From contig JAMOQG010000098.1 of assembly GCA_027064135.1 (NCBI GenBank), positions 1 through 40,342 of the forward strand: 40,342 nucleotides of DNA, in the 5' to 3' direction. Both the position numbers and the translations under genes were made by a program. The notes under the pieces are model-generated. The model saw only the letters and a list, made by a program, of their open reading frames with translations. It had not been told where the DNA came from and searched no databases. Shown one piece after another: positions 7,935-16,023 of the stretch; within the stretch, counting starts at the first letter, position 1, and the number at the start of each line of letters is the position of its first letter. Source of the DNA: Peptostreptococcaceae bacterium. GTDB taxonomy: Bacteria > Bacillota > Clostridia > Peptostreptococcales > Acidaminobacteraceae.

Positions 7935-8999
7935 CTATTGAAGGTACTTTGAAGCAAGTAAATCCTTTAACATATTTTCAGAATTTTTGATATCATCTTT
8001 ATTTTTGATAAAAGATTTTTTTAAAGCTTCAGCATATTTTATTGCTAAATTTTTATTTTTTTTAAATCCAACAATATTTTTATTATTAAAATATCTTTCG
8101 CCTTTTTTAGTAATAATTACATTATTTATTTTAATTTCAAATTCTTTTTCCATTTCATATTCCATATCTAATTTAATATATTCATTTAAAACTAAATATA
8201 ATAAATTTGATATATAACTATTTTTAGTCATGAATATAAAAATATTTTCAAAATTATTAATTTTTATAGCATTTAAAATCATTTTAATTTCCATATTCTT
8301 TATAATTATATCTGAAAAAAATTGCTTTAACATGCTTTCTAATTGGTAAATCGTTCTACTATCAGTGAATTTAATAAAAGCTTTTTTATTATGGATTTCA
8401 ATTTTGCCTAAATATTTATCAAATTTAATATCACTATTAATATTAATACTAAAATCAAGAATTTTTAAATTAGTTGTTTCTTCTAAAATATTTTTGAAAA
8501 TAATTATTAAATTTTTCTTTGAAATAGACATAATATCAATATCTAAGATATATTCTTTACATTTTTTTATATACTGTTCTACTAATAAAGTTATATCTGC
8601 ATTTTCAATTTGATTAATAGATTTAAGAACTTCTATACCATTACTGGTAATATTTATTGAAAAAATTTCCATTTCAATAACTTTTTTATTAGCATCTAAT
8701 TTAATATCATATTTTCCATTAATCAATCTTTGTTTCATCAAAGCTCTTAACGCTAAATTCAATTCATTTAAAGAATTAGTAAAAGACACTTTTTTTGTTA
8801 AAAACAACTCTGGATACTCATTATCATTCAAATAATTTAATATTTGTTTAAAAAAATCTGATTTCTTATTATTAACATCAAAAGTAAGTCTATTAGTCAT
8901 TTCATTAATAGAAGTATTCTTTAATTCATAATAAAATTGAAAAGGATTTTCAATAATAATTTTTCTTTCTATAATATTATAACCTGCAACACCAATCAT
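7935..8999 (-). CDS. hypothetical protein, two winged-helix-like segments
   Basis: Unrecognised protein of 354 residues, extremely rich in Ile, Lys and Asn. It has no signal peptide and no clear membrane helix. Two places end in a beta-wing-like signature typical of winged-helix proteins: ITSNGIEVLKSI (near residue 122) and ITKKGERYFNNK (near residue 305). Each follows a short helical block. This suggests an N- and a C-terminal winged-helix module around a divergent middle, which is inference only. AGGAAGTGG precedes the ATG. It lies 15 bases after the ABM-domain gene and is probably cotranscribed with it and the AAA ATPase gene. A role as regulator or adaptor for the ATPase would be speculation. 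Confidence 0.65.
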   Translation of the reverse strand: MIGVAGYNIIERKIIIENPFQFYYELKNTSINEMTNRLTFDVNNKKSDFFKQILNYLNDNEYPELFLTKKVSFTNSLNELNLALRALMKQRLINGKYDIKLDANKKVIEMEIFSINITSNGIEVLKSINQIENADITLLVEQYIKKCKEYILDIDIMSISKKNLIIIFKNILEETTNLKILDFSININSDIKFDKYLGKIEIHNKKAFIKFTDSRTIYQLESMLKQFFSDIIIKNMEIKMILNAIKINNFENIFIFMTKNSYISNLLYLVLNEYIKLDMEYEMEKEFEIKINNVIITKKGERYFNNKNIVGFKKNKNLAIKYAEALKKSFIKNKDDIKNSENMLKDLLASKYLQ

Positions 9000-9014
9000 T
9001 CTACCACTTCCTAT

Positions 9015-9299
9015 TTATTTTAATAAAATATATTTTCTTACTTCTTTTTCTTCAACAAATTCACCTAATTTTGGTACAATTTCCTTAAAATGATCCGAAT
9101 TATTATGATTAAATATTGCTTCTTCATCATCCCAAGACTCAAGAAATGTTAAAACTGAACTATCATTAATATCTACATATAAATCATATGAAATACAACC
9201 TTTTTCTTTATTGCTTTTTATTATTAATTCTTCAGCAGTTTTTTTAAAATTATTAACCATACCATTTTTTATTTTATTTTTAGCAACTATTTTTATCAT
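9015..9299 (-). CDS. ABM-domain (YgiN-like) monooxygenase family protein
   Basis: Small dimeric alpha-beta-barrel protein of about 94 residues. The pattern MIKIVAKNKIKNGM, then KEKGCISYDLY, FLESWDDEEAIFNHNNS and HFKEIVPKL is the standard antibiotic-biosynthesis-monooxygenase (ABM) fold. Members act as cofactor-free oxygenases on quinone-like substrates or have unknown roles. The first ATG (9305) directly abuts GAGGG, so the second ATG (9299), six bases further, is preferred. It sits between the AAA ATPase gene and the hypothetical winged-helix-like gene. The substrate is not known. Confidence 0.85.
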   Translation of the reverse strand: MIKIVAKNKIKNGMVNNFKKTAEELIIKSNKEKGCISYDLYVDINDSSVLTFLESWDDEEAIFNHNNSDHFKEIVPKLGEFVEEKEVRKYILLK

Positions 9300-9323
9300 T
9301 TTCATCCCTCTTTTCGTAGCCTT

Positions 9324-10721
9324 CTAAAATTCTTTTATCATTAGATTCAAAGTAATCAACTTTAAATTTTTAGTAATATTTTCTAATTCTATTAAATTCT
9401 CAGTAAATCCATTTTTAGAAAACAAATAGTAATATGAATTTTCACATGAAATTAAATGAGATCTTTCCTTAAGTTTTTCATAAACATCGATTCCAATTTT
9501 ATCATTTGTATATTTACATTCTGCGAATAGAATATCATCTTCACCTAATCCAACAATATCAATTTCTTCTTGTCTTTTTTTTATTGGATTTGTACCCCAC
9601 CATTTACCTAATTTATAAATAATAAACGGTAATTCCATTTTTTTATTTTTTCTAATTAAATAATCCTTGCATACATCTTCAAATACTAATCCCTGATGTT
9701 CATTAAATTTGTTCTCAATTCTATTCTTATAAATAGACTCTCCAAGTTCTTGTTCAATTGCTGATATATATTTATTTACATAGCGATAATAGAACTTATA
9801 ATAATTATCACTAATTAAATATATAGTTTTTCTAGAATTTTCCTTTTCTGTAATTGGTACTATTTTTTTAATTATTTTTAATTCAATTAAAGATTTAATA
9901 TATATTGAAGTTTTTGACGTTGTTTCTCCAATCTTAGTTGCAATTTCATTTAACTTACTCGCACCATTTGCTACAGCTTCTATTATACTTTTATATACTA
10001 TTGGATTATTCAATTCTTGTTTTAACAATAATTCTGTTTCCAAATACAAATAAGTTGATTTATTATATATTTTGTTCATTATATTCTCATCAAATGATTT
10101 TTTAGCATCAAATTGCAACAGATATTGAGGAACTCCACCTAACACGCTATAAGCTCGCATTTTATCTTCATTTTCATAATTACCGAAAAATTTTATTGCA
10201 TCAAAAAAATCTAATGGTTCTATTAAAAATTGAGCAGTTCTCCGCCCAAATAATGGACTTTTATAAGAAAGCACTTCATTTTCAATAAAACTAATTGATG
10301 ATCCACAAATTATTAAAAATAATTTTGTGTTTATTAAATTATGGTCTATATTATTTTGAAGTATTGATAACATACTCTTATTTGCAGAAACCATATATGG
10401 AAATTCATCTAAAATTAGTACTATTTTCTCTGTTTTAGCTTTTTCTCCAATAAATTTAAATGCAATATCCCATGATTCAAATTTAGACATAAATTCGCTT
10501 AATCCAAAATGCTCTAAAACTAACTTTGAAAATTTTTCAAGTGATAACGCATCATTATGTTCTTCGCTAACATAAAATATTTTATTTTTATCTTTACTAA
10601 ATTCTGTAAGCAATCGTGTTTTTCCAACACGCCTTCTACCATACATAATTACACAATGAAATTTATCTTCAGTATATAATTCATTTAATTTATTTATTTC
10701 ATACTCTCTACCAATAAACAT
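9324..10721 (-). CDS. AAA ATPase with C-terminal DUF234/PD-(D/E)XK-like domain
   Basis: A cytoplasmic ATPase of 465 residues, of the STAND-related 'archaeal ATPase' kind. Walker A is GRRRVGKT (28-35) and Walker B is KIVLILDEFPYM. A winged-helix segment follows (NEIATKIGETTSKTSIYIKS, about residues 250-275). The C-terminal 130 residues carry EEIDIVGLGEDDILFAECK, which fits the D...E-x-K core of restriction-like nucleases seen in DUF234 proteins. AGGAGG precedes the ATG. These genes are common in archaea and anaerobes and often move between genomes; their function is unknown, with defence or toxin-like roles suggested. It is the first of three closely spaced genes. Confidence 0.88.
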   Translation of the reverse strand: MFIGREYEINKLNELYTEDKFHCVIMYGRRRVGKTRLLTEFSKDKNKIFYVSEEHNDALSLEKFSKLVLEHFGLSEFMSKFESWDIAFKFIGEKAKTEKIVLILDEFPYMVSANKSMLSILQNNIDHNLINTKLFLIICGSSISFIENEVLSYKSPLFGRRTAQFLIEPLDFFDAIKFFGNYENEDKMRAYSVLGGVPQYLLQFDAKKSFDENIMNKIYNKSTYLYLETELLLKQELNNPIVYKSIIEAVANGASKLNEIATKIGETTSKTSIYIKSLIELKIIKKIVPITEKENSRKTIYLISDNYYKFYYRYVNKYISAIEQELGESIYKNRIENKFNEHQGLVFEDVCKDYLIRKNKKMELPFIIYKLGKWWGTNPIKKRQEEIDIVGLGEDDILFAECKYTNDKIGIDVYEKLKERSHLISCENSYYYLFSKNGFTENLIELENITKNLKLITLNLMIKEF

Positions 10722-10865
10722 ATATACCTCCTGTAAACTACTTAATCTATATTTACTTATATTTTATTAAGTTAATTTTATCACTCCCACAAATTTTTGT
10801 CAATTTTCTAATTTTAACAGATAAAAAATATTAATTTCACTTTTTTTACATATACCGTCACATAA

Positions 10866-10969
10866 TTGTCACCATTCAGGTGTAACATAATAATCTGGTA
10901 GCAGATTTAATAGAAAATAAGTTTAAAAAAACACCTTATAATAGAGTAGGTTTTAAAGCAACTCTATTA
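10866..10969 (+). promoter_or_regulatory. possible promoter and leader hairpin of the ferredoxin/FMN gene
   Basis: TTGTCA (10866-10871) and TAATAA (10888-10893) are spaced 16 bp as a possible promoter. Just before the gene lies a perfect inverted repeat, TAATAGAGT (10939-10947) and ACTCTATTA (10961-10969), with a 13-nt loop. This ends 21 bases before the start codon and could be an operator or mRNA structure. No known riboswitch fold is seen. Confidence 0.35.
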
Positions 10970-10990
10970 ACATATACTGAAAGGACAAAA

Positions 10991-12280
10991 ATGAAAAAAT
11001 ATAAATTATTAAGCCATACCCCTTGGATAATATTTCCAATTTCGATTATTATTTTATTAATAATGAAAACAAATATCTTTTTTAAACTAGGCATAAATTT
11101 TGAATATATTCATAATTTATGTAGTTTTGCCGCAATTATAAGCTTCTTAAATAATTTAGGCACTGAATCCGCTCAAACTATCATAACTAAAGCACCAATT
11201 ATTGTTGGTATTGTCACTTTATTATTAACTATTTTATTTGGACCAATTTTTTGTTCATATATTTGTCCTTTTGGAACATTCCAAAAGCTTATTAGAAAAA
11301 TTGGCATTAAACTTGGAATTAAATCAAGAAAACTGCCGAATAACATTCATAAATTTCTTAAGCTTATAAAGTACATTTTCTTAATGTTTTTTATTTTACT
11401 TATTTCTTTTAAATCAGTCAGTTTATATATGAATCTTGATCCATATCATGCATTCATTAGAATATTTTATGGTGGAATCACTTTATCAGGTGGAATATAT
11501 TTATTAATAGTAACATTACTTTCACTTTCATATGATAGACCATTTTGTAATTATTTATGCCCTTACGGTGCTTTTTTCAATATAGTTTCTTTTAAAAGAG
11601 TTTTTAAAATTACAAGAAATCCTGATATATGTATCGATTGTAAAATTTGTGATAAAAGTTGTCCTGTAAATATTAATGTTTCATCACTTGATACTGTAGA
11701 TGATGTTAACTGTTTGGGATGTAATTCATGCATTAGTAATTGTCCTAAAGAAAATGCAATTGGTTTAAAAACTAACTTCACTAAAGTTGCCATTTTCACT
11801 GCATTAATTATTATCACTTTTTTCTCTATAACATTATTCTCTAATTTATCAAATATAACTACTGCAAATAATAATTTAGAAGTCGAAGAGCAAACAATGA
11901 ATTCATTTGGTAAACATAATGGAAAAGGTAAAAATAGAAAAGAAATTTCAGATGAAACATTAAATGCTGAAACAACTAAAATTGAAGAGCCAATTCCTAG
12001 CGATTCATTAATTTATAATGATGGAATATATAAGGCAACAGTTGATGCTTATAGACCTAATATGGTAGTTCAAGTAGAAATACTTAATAATACTATTATA
12101 GATATTGAAGTACTTGAACATAATGAAACAAAATCATATTTTGAATATGTTTCACCTAAAATAATAGAACAAATTCTATCTAATAATTCAACAGATGTTG
12201 ATACCGTTTCAAGAGCAACATATACAAGTAATGGTATAAAAAATGGAGTAGATGCATGTTTAGAGCAAGCAATAAAATAA
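10991..12280 (+). CDS. NapH/NosR-type membrane ferredoxin fused to FMN-binding domain
   Basis: Membrane electron-transfer protein of 429 residues. About five hydrophobic helices carry two membrane-proximal cysteine motifs, CSYICPFGTF and CNYLCPYGAF, as in NapH, NosR and CcoG. Two 4Fe-4S clusters follow: CIDCKICDKSCP and CLGCNSCISNCP. Then come one more helix (around 261-281), a charged linker and an RnfG/NqrC-like FMN-binding domain (335-429). The covalent-flavin site reads DTVSRATYTS, with Arg where the ApbE-type motif normally has Gly. By topology the clusters face the cytoplasm and the flavin domain the outside, so electrons could cross the membrane in one polypeptide. It stands alone, without Rnf, Nap or Nos partners. 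GAAAGGAC precedes the ATG. Confidence 0.88.
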   Translation: MKKYKLLSHTPWIIFPISIIILLIMKTNIFFKLGINFEYIHNLCSFAAIISFLNNLGTESAQTIITKAPIIVGIVTLLLTILFGPIFCSYICPFGTFQKLIRKIGIKLGIKSRKLPNNIHKFLKLIKYIFLMFFILLISFKSVSLYMNLDPYHAFIRIFYGGITLSGGIYLLIVTLLSLSYDRPFCNYLCPYGAFFNIVSFKRVFKITRNPDICIDCKICDKSCPVNINVSSLDTVDDVNCLGCNSCISNCPKENAIGLKTNFTKVAIFTALIIITFFSITLFSNLSNITTANNNLEVEEQTMNSFGKHNGKGKNRKEISDETLNAETTKIEEPIPSDSLIYNDGIYKATVDAYRPNMVVQVEILNNTIIDIEVLEHNETKSYFEYVSPKIIEQILSNNSTDVDTVSRATYTSNGIKNGVDACLEQAIK

Positions 12281-12295
12281 ATTACTTGCTCTAAA
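12259..12295. terminator. stem-loop between convergent genes
   Basis: Perfect 11-bp arms TTTAGAGCAAG (12259-12269) and CTTGCTCTAAA (12285-12295) span the stop codon of the plus-strand ferredoxin gene and lie just past the end of the minus-strand GGDEF gene. There is no T-tract on either strand, so it may be an mRNA 3'-end structure rather than an intrinsic terminator. Confidence 0.45.
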
Positions 12296-12315
12296 ACGGA
12301 ATATTCTTGCTGAAG

Positions 12316-13440
12316 TTAATAAATAATCTGCTTTTTGTTTTTCATTTCATACATATTTTTATCAACAACAGCAAGAACATCCGCGTAAGAAACCTTCTGA
12401 GGTTCTTCTATAAAATACGCTCCCATGCTCAATTTGATTTTATATGGTTTTACACTTTTATTATTATAAGCTGACAAATTAGCATTTACTCTGTCTATTA
12501 CATATCTACTAGTCCCCTCATCTGAAGATTCCAAAAGCAACATAAACTCATCTCCACCATATCTACTAGTCAAATCAATATGCTTAACCGAATTTTTCAA
12601 TACATTTGCTACAACTACAAGAGCCATATCGCCTTCTTTATGTCCATAAGTATCGTTAATCATTTTAAACTTATCAATATCAATCATAATCAATGAAAAA
12701 GCTTTAGCTTTTTTCAGTTTATTCTTTAGCCTTTGTTCAAACTGACCTCTTGTTACTAAGTTAGTCAATGTATCCTTCATCATATCTTCACGTTCAATAA
12801 AGATAAAAATGAATAAGTACAAAAGTGTAAACATAGTCCACATTGCAGGCACACCATAAAAATATGCTTGTATAATAGCACCTATAATTGGCATAATTGT
12901 AAAAGAAAACATAACACCCAAAAGACGCCCTTCTATGGTTCTCATATGTCTAAGCATCGAAATTCCGTAAAATAATAATACACTCAATGCAATTACAATA
13001 GTATAATACATTCCAGGCCCTCTACTGTAAACATTAGCATCACTTATCTTAAATAAAATACCTGTCCAATAATTACTAATATTTAATCCCCACATTATTA
13101 CTACTAAAAATGCATACAAAATACGTCTTCGTTTTCTTGCTAACTTTTCGTCAATTACTCTATAATCAAAATACAGAAATATTGAGATCATTGGTAATAA
13201 ATTAATACTGTATAAAATTGTATTTATTATAAAATTTAAATGAACTGCCCATACATCTGTATAATTCATAATTATCCAAGTTGAACCTTCAAAAATCAGC
13301 ACGGCAATATTACACAATATTGCACTAACAAAAATCCACATTGTTGGTGTTCGTTTTGATGTATTCCATAATGTATATCCCAACATAAATATAAGAATTA
13401 ACAAAGCATATACATATATATATAAGCGTGTTGCTAACAT
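12316..13440 (-). CDS. membrane-bound diguanylate cyclase (GGDEF)
   Basis: Protein of 374 residues that makes cyclic di-GMP from two GTP. Residues 1-215 form about seven hydrophobic helices (a histidine-kinase-like 7TM sensor). The GGDEF domain follows from about 217. It has MIDIDKFKMIND for metal and GTP binding and an intact RYGGDEF active site. Five residues upstream of the active-site motif the inhibitory site reads KHID, where RxxD is usual, so product inhibition may be weak. GGTGAGG lies close to the ATG. It is a single gene. The signal it senses is not known. Confidence 0.92.
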   Translation of the reverse strand: MLATRLYIYVYALLILIFMLGYTLWNTSKRTPTMWIFVSAILCNIAVLIFEGSTWIIMNYTDVWAVHLNFIINTILYSINLLPMISIFLYFDYRVIDEKLARKRRRILYAFLVVIMWGLNISNYWTGILFKISDANVYSRGPGMYYTIVIALSVLLFYGISMLRHMRTIEGRLLGVMFSFTIMPIIGAIIQAYFYGVPAMWTMFTLLYLFIFIFIEREDMMKDTLTNLVTRGQFEQRLKNKLKKAKAFSLIMIDIDKFKMINDTYGHKEGDMALVVVANVLKNSVKHIDLTSRYGGDEFMLLLESSDEGTSRYVIDRVNANLSAYNNKSVKPYKIKLSMGAYFIEEPQKVSYADVLAVVDKNMYEMKNKKQIIY

Positions 13441-13563
13441 ATCCTCACCTATTTTCTTTCTACTGAAATAAAAATAATCTTATCATATATAATTATACTA
13501 TAACTTCATATATTTACAAAATTATTAATCTTCACCGTTATTATTAAGTTATCAAATAGAACT

Positions 13564-13683
13564 TTTTTACAAAAAGCTGATTTCACACTTAATAGAATGA
13601 GTAATGCTGATGGATCTCAATTACAAGAAAAATTAGGTCAAAATAGTTCTAAAGGTAATGGTAGAGGTTTCAATAGAAAATAA
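13564..13683 (+). pseudogene. relic: C-terminal coding fragment
   Basis: Within the 13441-13736 gap the plus strand holds 39 open codons with no start. They read KADFTLNRMSNADGSQLQEK and end in Gly/Asn/Arg-rich GNGRGFNRK and a stop, followed by a proper terminator. Codon use looks protein-like, so this is probably the tail of a deleted gene. The family is not recognised. Confidence 0.4.
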
Positions 13684-13695
13684 TATATAGTGAAA

Positions 13696-13734
13696 AACGA
13701 GGTATCATATCATTAATAGATGCCTCGTTTTTTT
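13696..13734. terminator. bidirectional intrinsic terminator
   Basis: 11-bp stem AACGAGGTATC (13696-13706) with GATGCCTCGTT (13719-13729), one G-U pair and a 12-nt loop. Seven T follow on the plus strand, and five T on the minus strand just after the pucR-like gene. Confidence 0.85.
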
Positions 13735-13736
13735 AT

Positions 13737-14876
13737 TTATTTCGTCAATTTTTCACTTCTAATTGCAATTGATAATTGCTCATAAAAATCACCGTTTTTA
13801 GCTTTTAATATCTTTTCAAGATTTTTTATTCTATATCTAATTGTATTTTTATGTTGAAACATTTTTGAAGCTGTTTTACTAATATCCCCATTATTTTTAA
13901 TATAAATCCTTGCAGTTTCTAAAAGCTTCCCATTATCATAATTTTTTATTTTAATTAAAATTTCACTTGCAAACTGTTTTAACCATTTATCGTTTTTATA
14001 TGGTAAAAGTATTTTATAAATTCCTATATTCTCATAAGACTCTTCATTAAGATTTAATAGTTCACTTGTTTCCATAGCATATATACTTTCTTTAATTGAA
14101 ATATCCAATTGAGTTAAACATTTAAAAAATCTACTCTTTCCAATATAATAATCTTTTTTATCGATGCTTAATTGATTAAAAATATAATTTAAGTCAATTG
14201 TTACGTCCCTTTCTGTTATTTTTTCAAAAGTTATGATAATCATTAAACCTTCTAAATATTTAAAAACACTATGATGAATAGATCTTGATCTACTTCTATG
14301 AAATCTTTCAGATAATTTAAGAGTATTTTCATCAGATAAATATTTTCTTTCCTTTAAATAAATAACCATATACTCAGAAAAAAAATTAGGATTTAATTCA
14401 TAAGCAAGTTCTTTTACAATATTATCTTTTAAATCATTTTCAAATAATATTTTAATCTTTGAAGATATTATTTCCATTCTACTTCTTGATTGCATTCCAG
14501 ATAATAAATCTTCAATTATATCTTCAAAATAAACATTCTCTTCAAACATAAAAATTGGAAGTTTTTTCTTATTAGCTAATTCAATAATGTTTTCTGGTAA
14601 TTTTTTATAAAATATTTTTTTAATTGCTAAAGCAGAAATATCGCAAATAATTAAATCTTTAATTACTTCTAATAATTTCCTCTCATCATCTCTTATTGAA
14701 GTGAATGTTGTTATAACAAAATCCCCAATGGAAAAATTATCAATTACTCCTTCTACTATTTCATGATCTAAAATTCCTATTTTATCAATCATTTTACTTA
14801 GCCCATCTTTACCTGCAACTAATTCAAGATGTTTTAAATGTTTAATTTGCATAGCATCTGAAACTGAAATCGACAT
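13737..14876 (-). CDS. PucR-family transcriptional regulator
   Basis: Regulator of about 379 residues. The N-terminal PucR domain (1-125) contains VSDAMQIKHLKHLELVAG and a later FVITTFTSIRDDERK. A divergent middle follows, and the last 60 residues are a PucR-type helix-turn-helix (GDISKTASKMFQHKNTIRYR). The frame opens at a TTG (14903), but AGAGGTGG sits just before the ATG at 14874-14876, which is the better start. It is transcribed away from the OCD/PLP operon across a 124-bp region that holds a long palindrome. PucR proteins usually activate nearby catabolic genes for purines, amino acids or amines, so the divergent operon is the likely target. Confidence 0.9.
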   Translation of the reverse strand: MSISVSDAMQIKHLKHLELVAGKDGLSKMIDKIGILDHEIVEGVIDNFSIGDFVITTFTSIRDDERKLLEVIKDLIICDISALAIKKIFYKKLPENIIELANKKKLPIFMFEENVYFEDIIEDLLSGMQSRSRMEIISSKIKILFENDLKDNIVKELAYELNPNFFSEYMVIYLKERKYLSDENTLKLSERFHRSRSRSIHHSVFKYLEGLMIIITFEKITERDVTIDLNYIFNQLSIDKKDYYIGKSRFFKCLTQLDISIKESIYAMETSELLNLNEESYENIGIYKILLPYKNDKWLKQFASEILIKIKNYDNGKLLETARIYIKNNGDISKTASKMFQHKNTIRYRIKNLEKILKAKNGDFYEQLSIAIRSEKLTK

Positions 14877-14938
14877 ATTACCACCTCTTTGTATTTTGTA
14901 CAATAATAATATACTATTTTCTCGTTTTACACAAAGAC

Positions 14939-14960
14939 ATTATCTGAATTTTCAGATAAT
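14939..14960. promoter_or_regulatory. palindromic operator candidate between pucR-like gene and operon
   Basis: Perfect 10-bp arms ATTATCTGAA (14939-14948) and TTCAGATAAT (14951-14960) around TT, 40 bases before the first gene of the operon and 63 bases from the regulator start. The position suits autoregulation and control of the divergent operon. That PucR binds here is inferred. Confidence 0.55.
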
Positions 14961-15000
14961 ATATAAATATAGAAAAGCAGGTTAAAATTGGAGGTATAAA

Positions 15001-16014
15001 ATGTTAGATATTAAAGTATTAAATCAGGAAGTACTTAAAGAAACACTTGAAATGAAAGATGTTATTTTAGCTGTTGAAAAAGCATATATTTTAAAAGCTC
15101 AAAACAGAACAGAACTTTTCCCAATGGTTTTTCATGAATTTAACCCTGGCGTTGCAGATATGGATATTAAATCAGGCCATTTAAAAGATGAAAGTATATT
15201 CGGTCTAAAATTAGTTTCATGGTTTGGAGAAAACAAAGAAAAAAATTTACCATTATTATTTGGTACAACTCTTATTTTTGATGATAAAACTGGTATGCCT
15301 CTAGCACTATTAAATGCTGATTATATTACTGGGATGCGTACTGGTGCAGCTGGTGCAATTGGTGCAAAATATTTAGCAAAGAAAAATTCTAAATCCTTAT
15401 TAATGGTTGGTACAGGTCATGTTGCGCAATTTGAAATTCTTGCTACATTAATTGCTGTTCCATCAATTGAAAAAGTTAGAGTTTATAATCCAAGATCTGA
15501 AGAAAGAACTGCTACATATGCTAGCAAAATAAAAAATATTTTAAAAAATTCGTTTAATTTTGAAAGTGATGTTGAATTTGAAGCTGTAAGAGATATAAAA
15601 GATGCTGTATCGAACAGTGATATTATTATTACTGCTACTCCTTCAAGGGAACCTATGATTTTAAAAGATTGGGTTAAACCAGGAACACATTTTAGTTGCG
15701 TTGGTTCAGATATGGAAGGTAAACAAGAAATTGATGAAAATATATTCTTAGATGCAAAAGTAGTTGTAGACGATATTACTCAAGCAGTAAATGTTGGAGA
15801 AACTGAGACTGCAATTAAAAAGAATATTATAAAAGAATCCGATTTATTAGGTGAAATGGGAGAAATAATTTTAGGTAATATTAAAGGACGTACATCAGAT
15901 AATGATATTACTATTTTTGATTCAACTGGTATTGCTCTTCAGGATTTAATTACTTCAAAACTTGCTCTTGATCTTGCTGAGAAAAAGAATTTAGGAATTT
16001 CAATTAAACTATAA
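15001..16014 (+). CDS. ornithine cyclodeaminase/mu-crystallin family dehydrogenase
   Basis: NAD(P)-dependent imine/amino-acid reductase or cyclodeaminase of 337 residues. Family landmarks are the catalytic-region lysine in FGLKLV (K70), GMRTGAAGA (111-119), Rossmann loop VGTGHVAQ (136-143), CVGSDMEGKQE with the catalytic-type Asp (D237) and DSTGIALQD (307-315). GGAGG precedes the ATG. The family includes ornithine cyclodeaminase, alanine dehydrogenase, ketimine reductase and the EutC protein of ectoine-utilisation clusters, so the substrate cannot be named from sequence. It is the first gene of a three-gene operon with two PLP enzymes, nine bases before the next start. Confidence 0.9.
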   Translation: MLDIKVLNQEVLKETLEMKDVILAVEKAYILKAQNRTELFPMVFHEFNPGVADMDIKSGHLKDESIFGLKLVSWFGENKEKNLPLLFGTTLIFDDKTGMPLALLNADYITGMRTGAAGAIGAKYLAKKNSKSLLMVGTGHVAQFEILATLIAVPSIEKVRVYNPRSEERTATYASKIKNILKNSFNFESDVEFEAVRDIKDAVSNSDIIITATPSREPMILKDWVKPGTHFSCVGSDMEGKQEIDENIFLDAKVVVDDITQAVNVGETETAIKKNIIKESDLLGEMGEIILGNIKGRTSDNDITIFDSTGIALQDLITSKLALDLAEKKNLGISIKL

Positions 16015-16023
16015 GGAGGATTC

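Noticed and set aside
10895-10920. End GSRFNRK-stop that resembles GRGFNRK-stop at 13683 and SNRK-stop at 19906
   Set aside because: Only a few codons match, upstream codons contain stops, and A/T-rich codons make such matches likely by chance.
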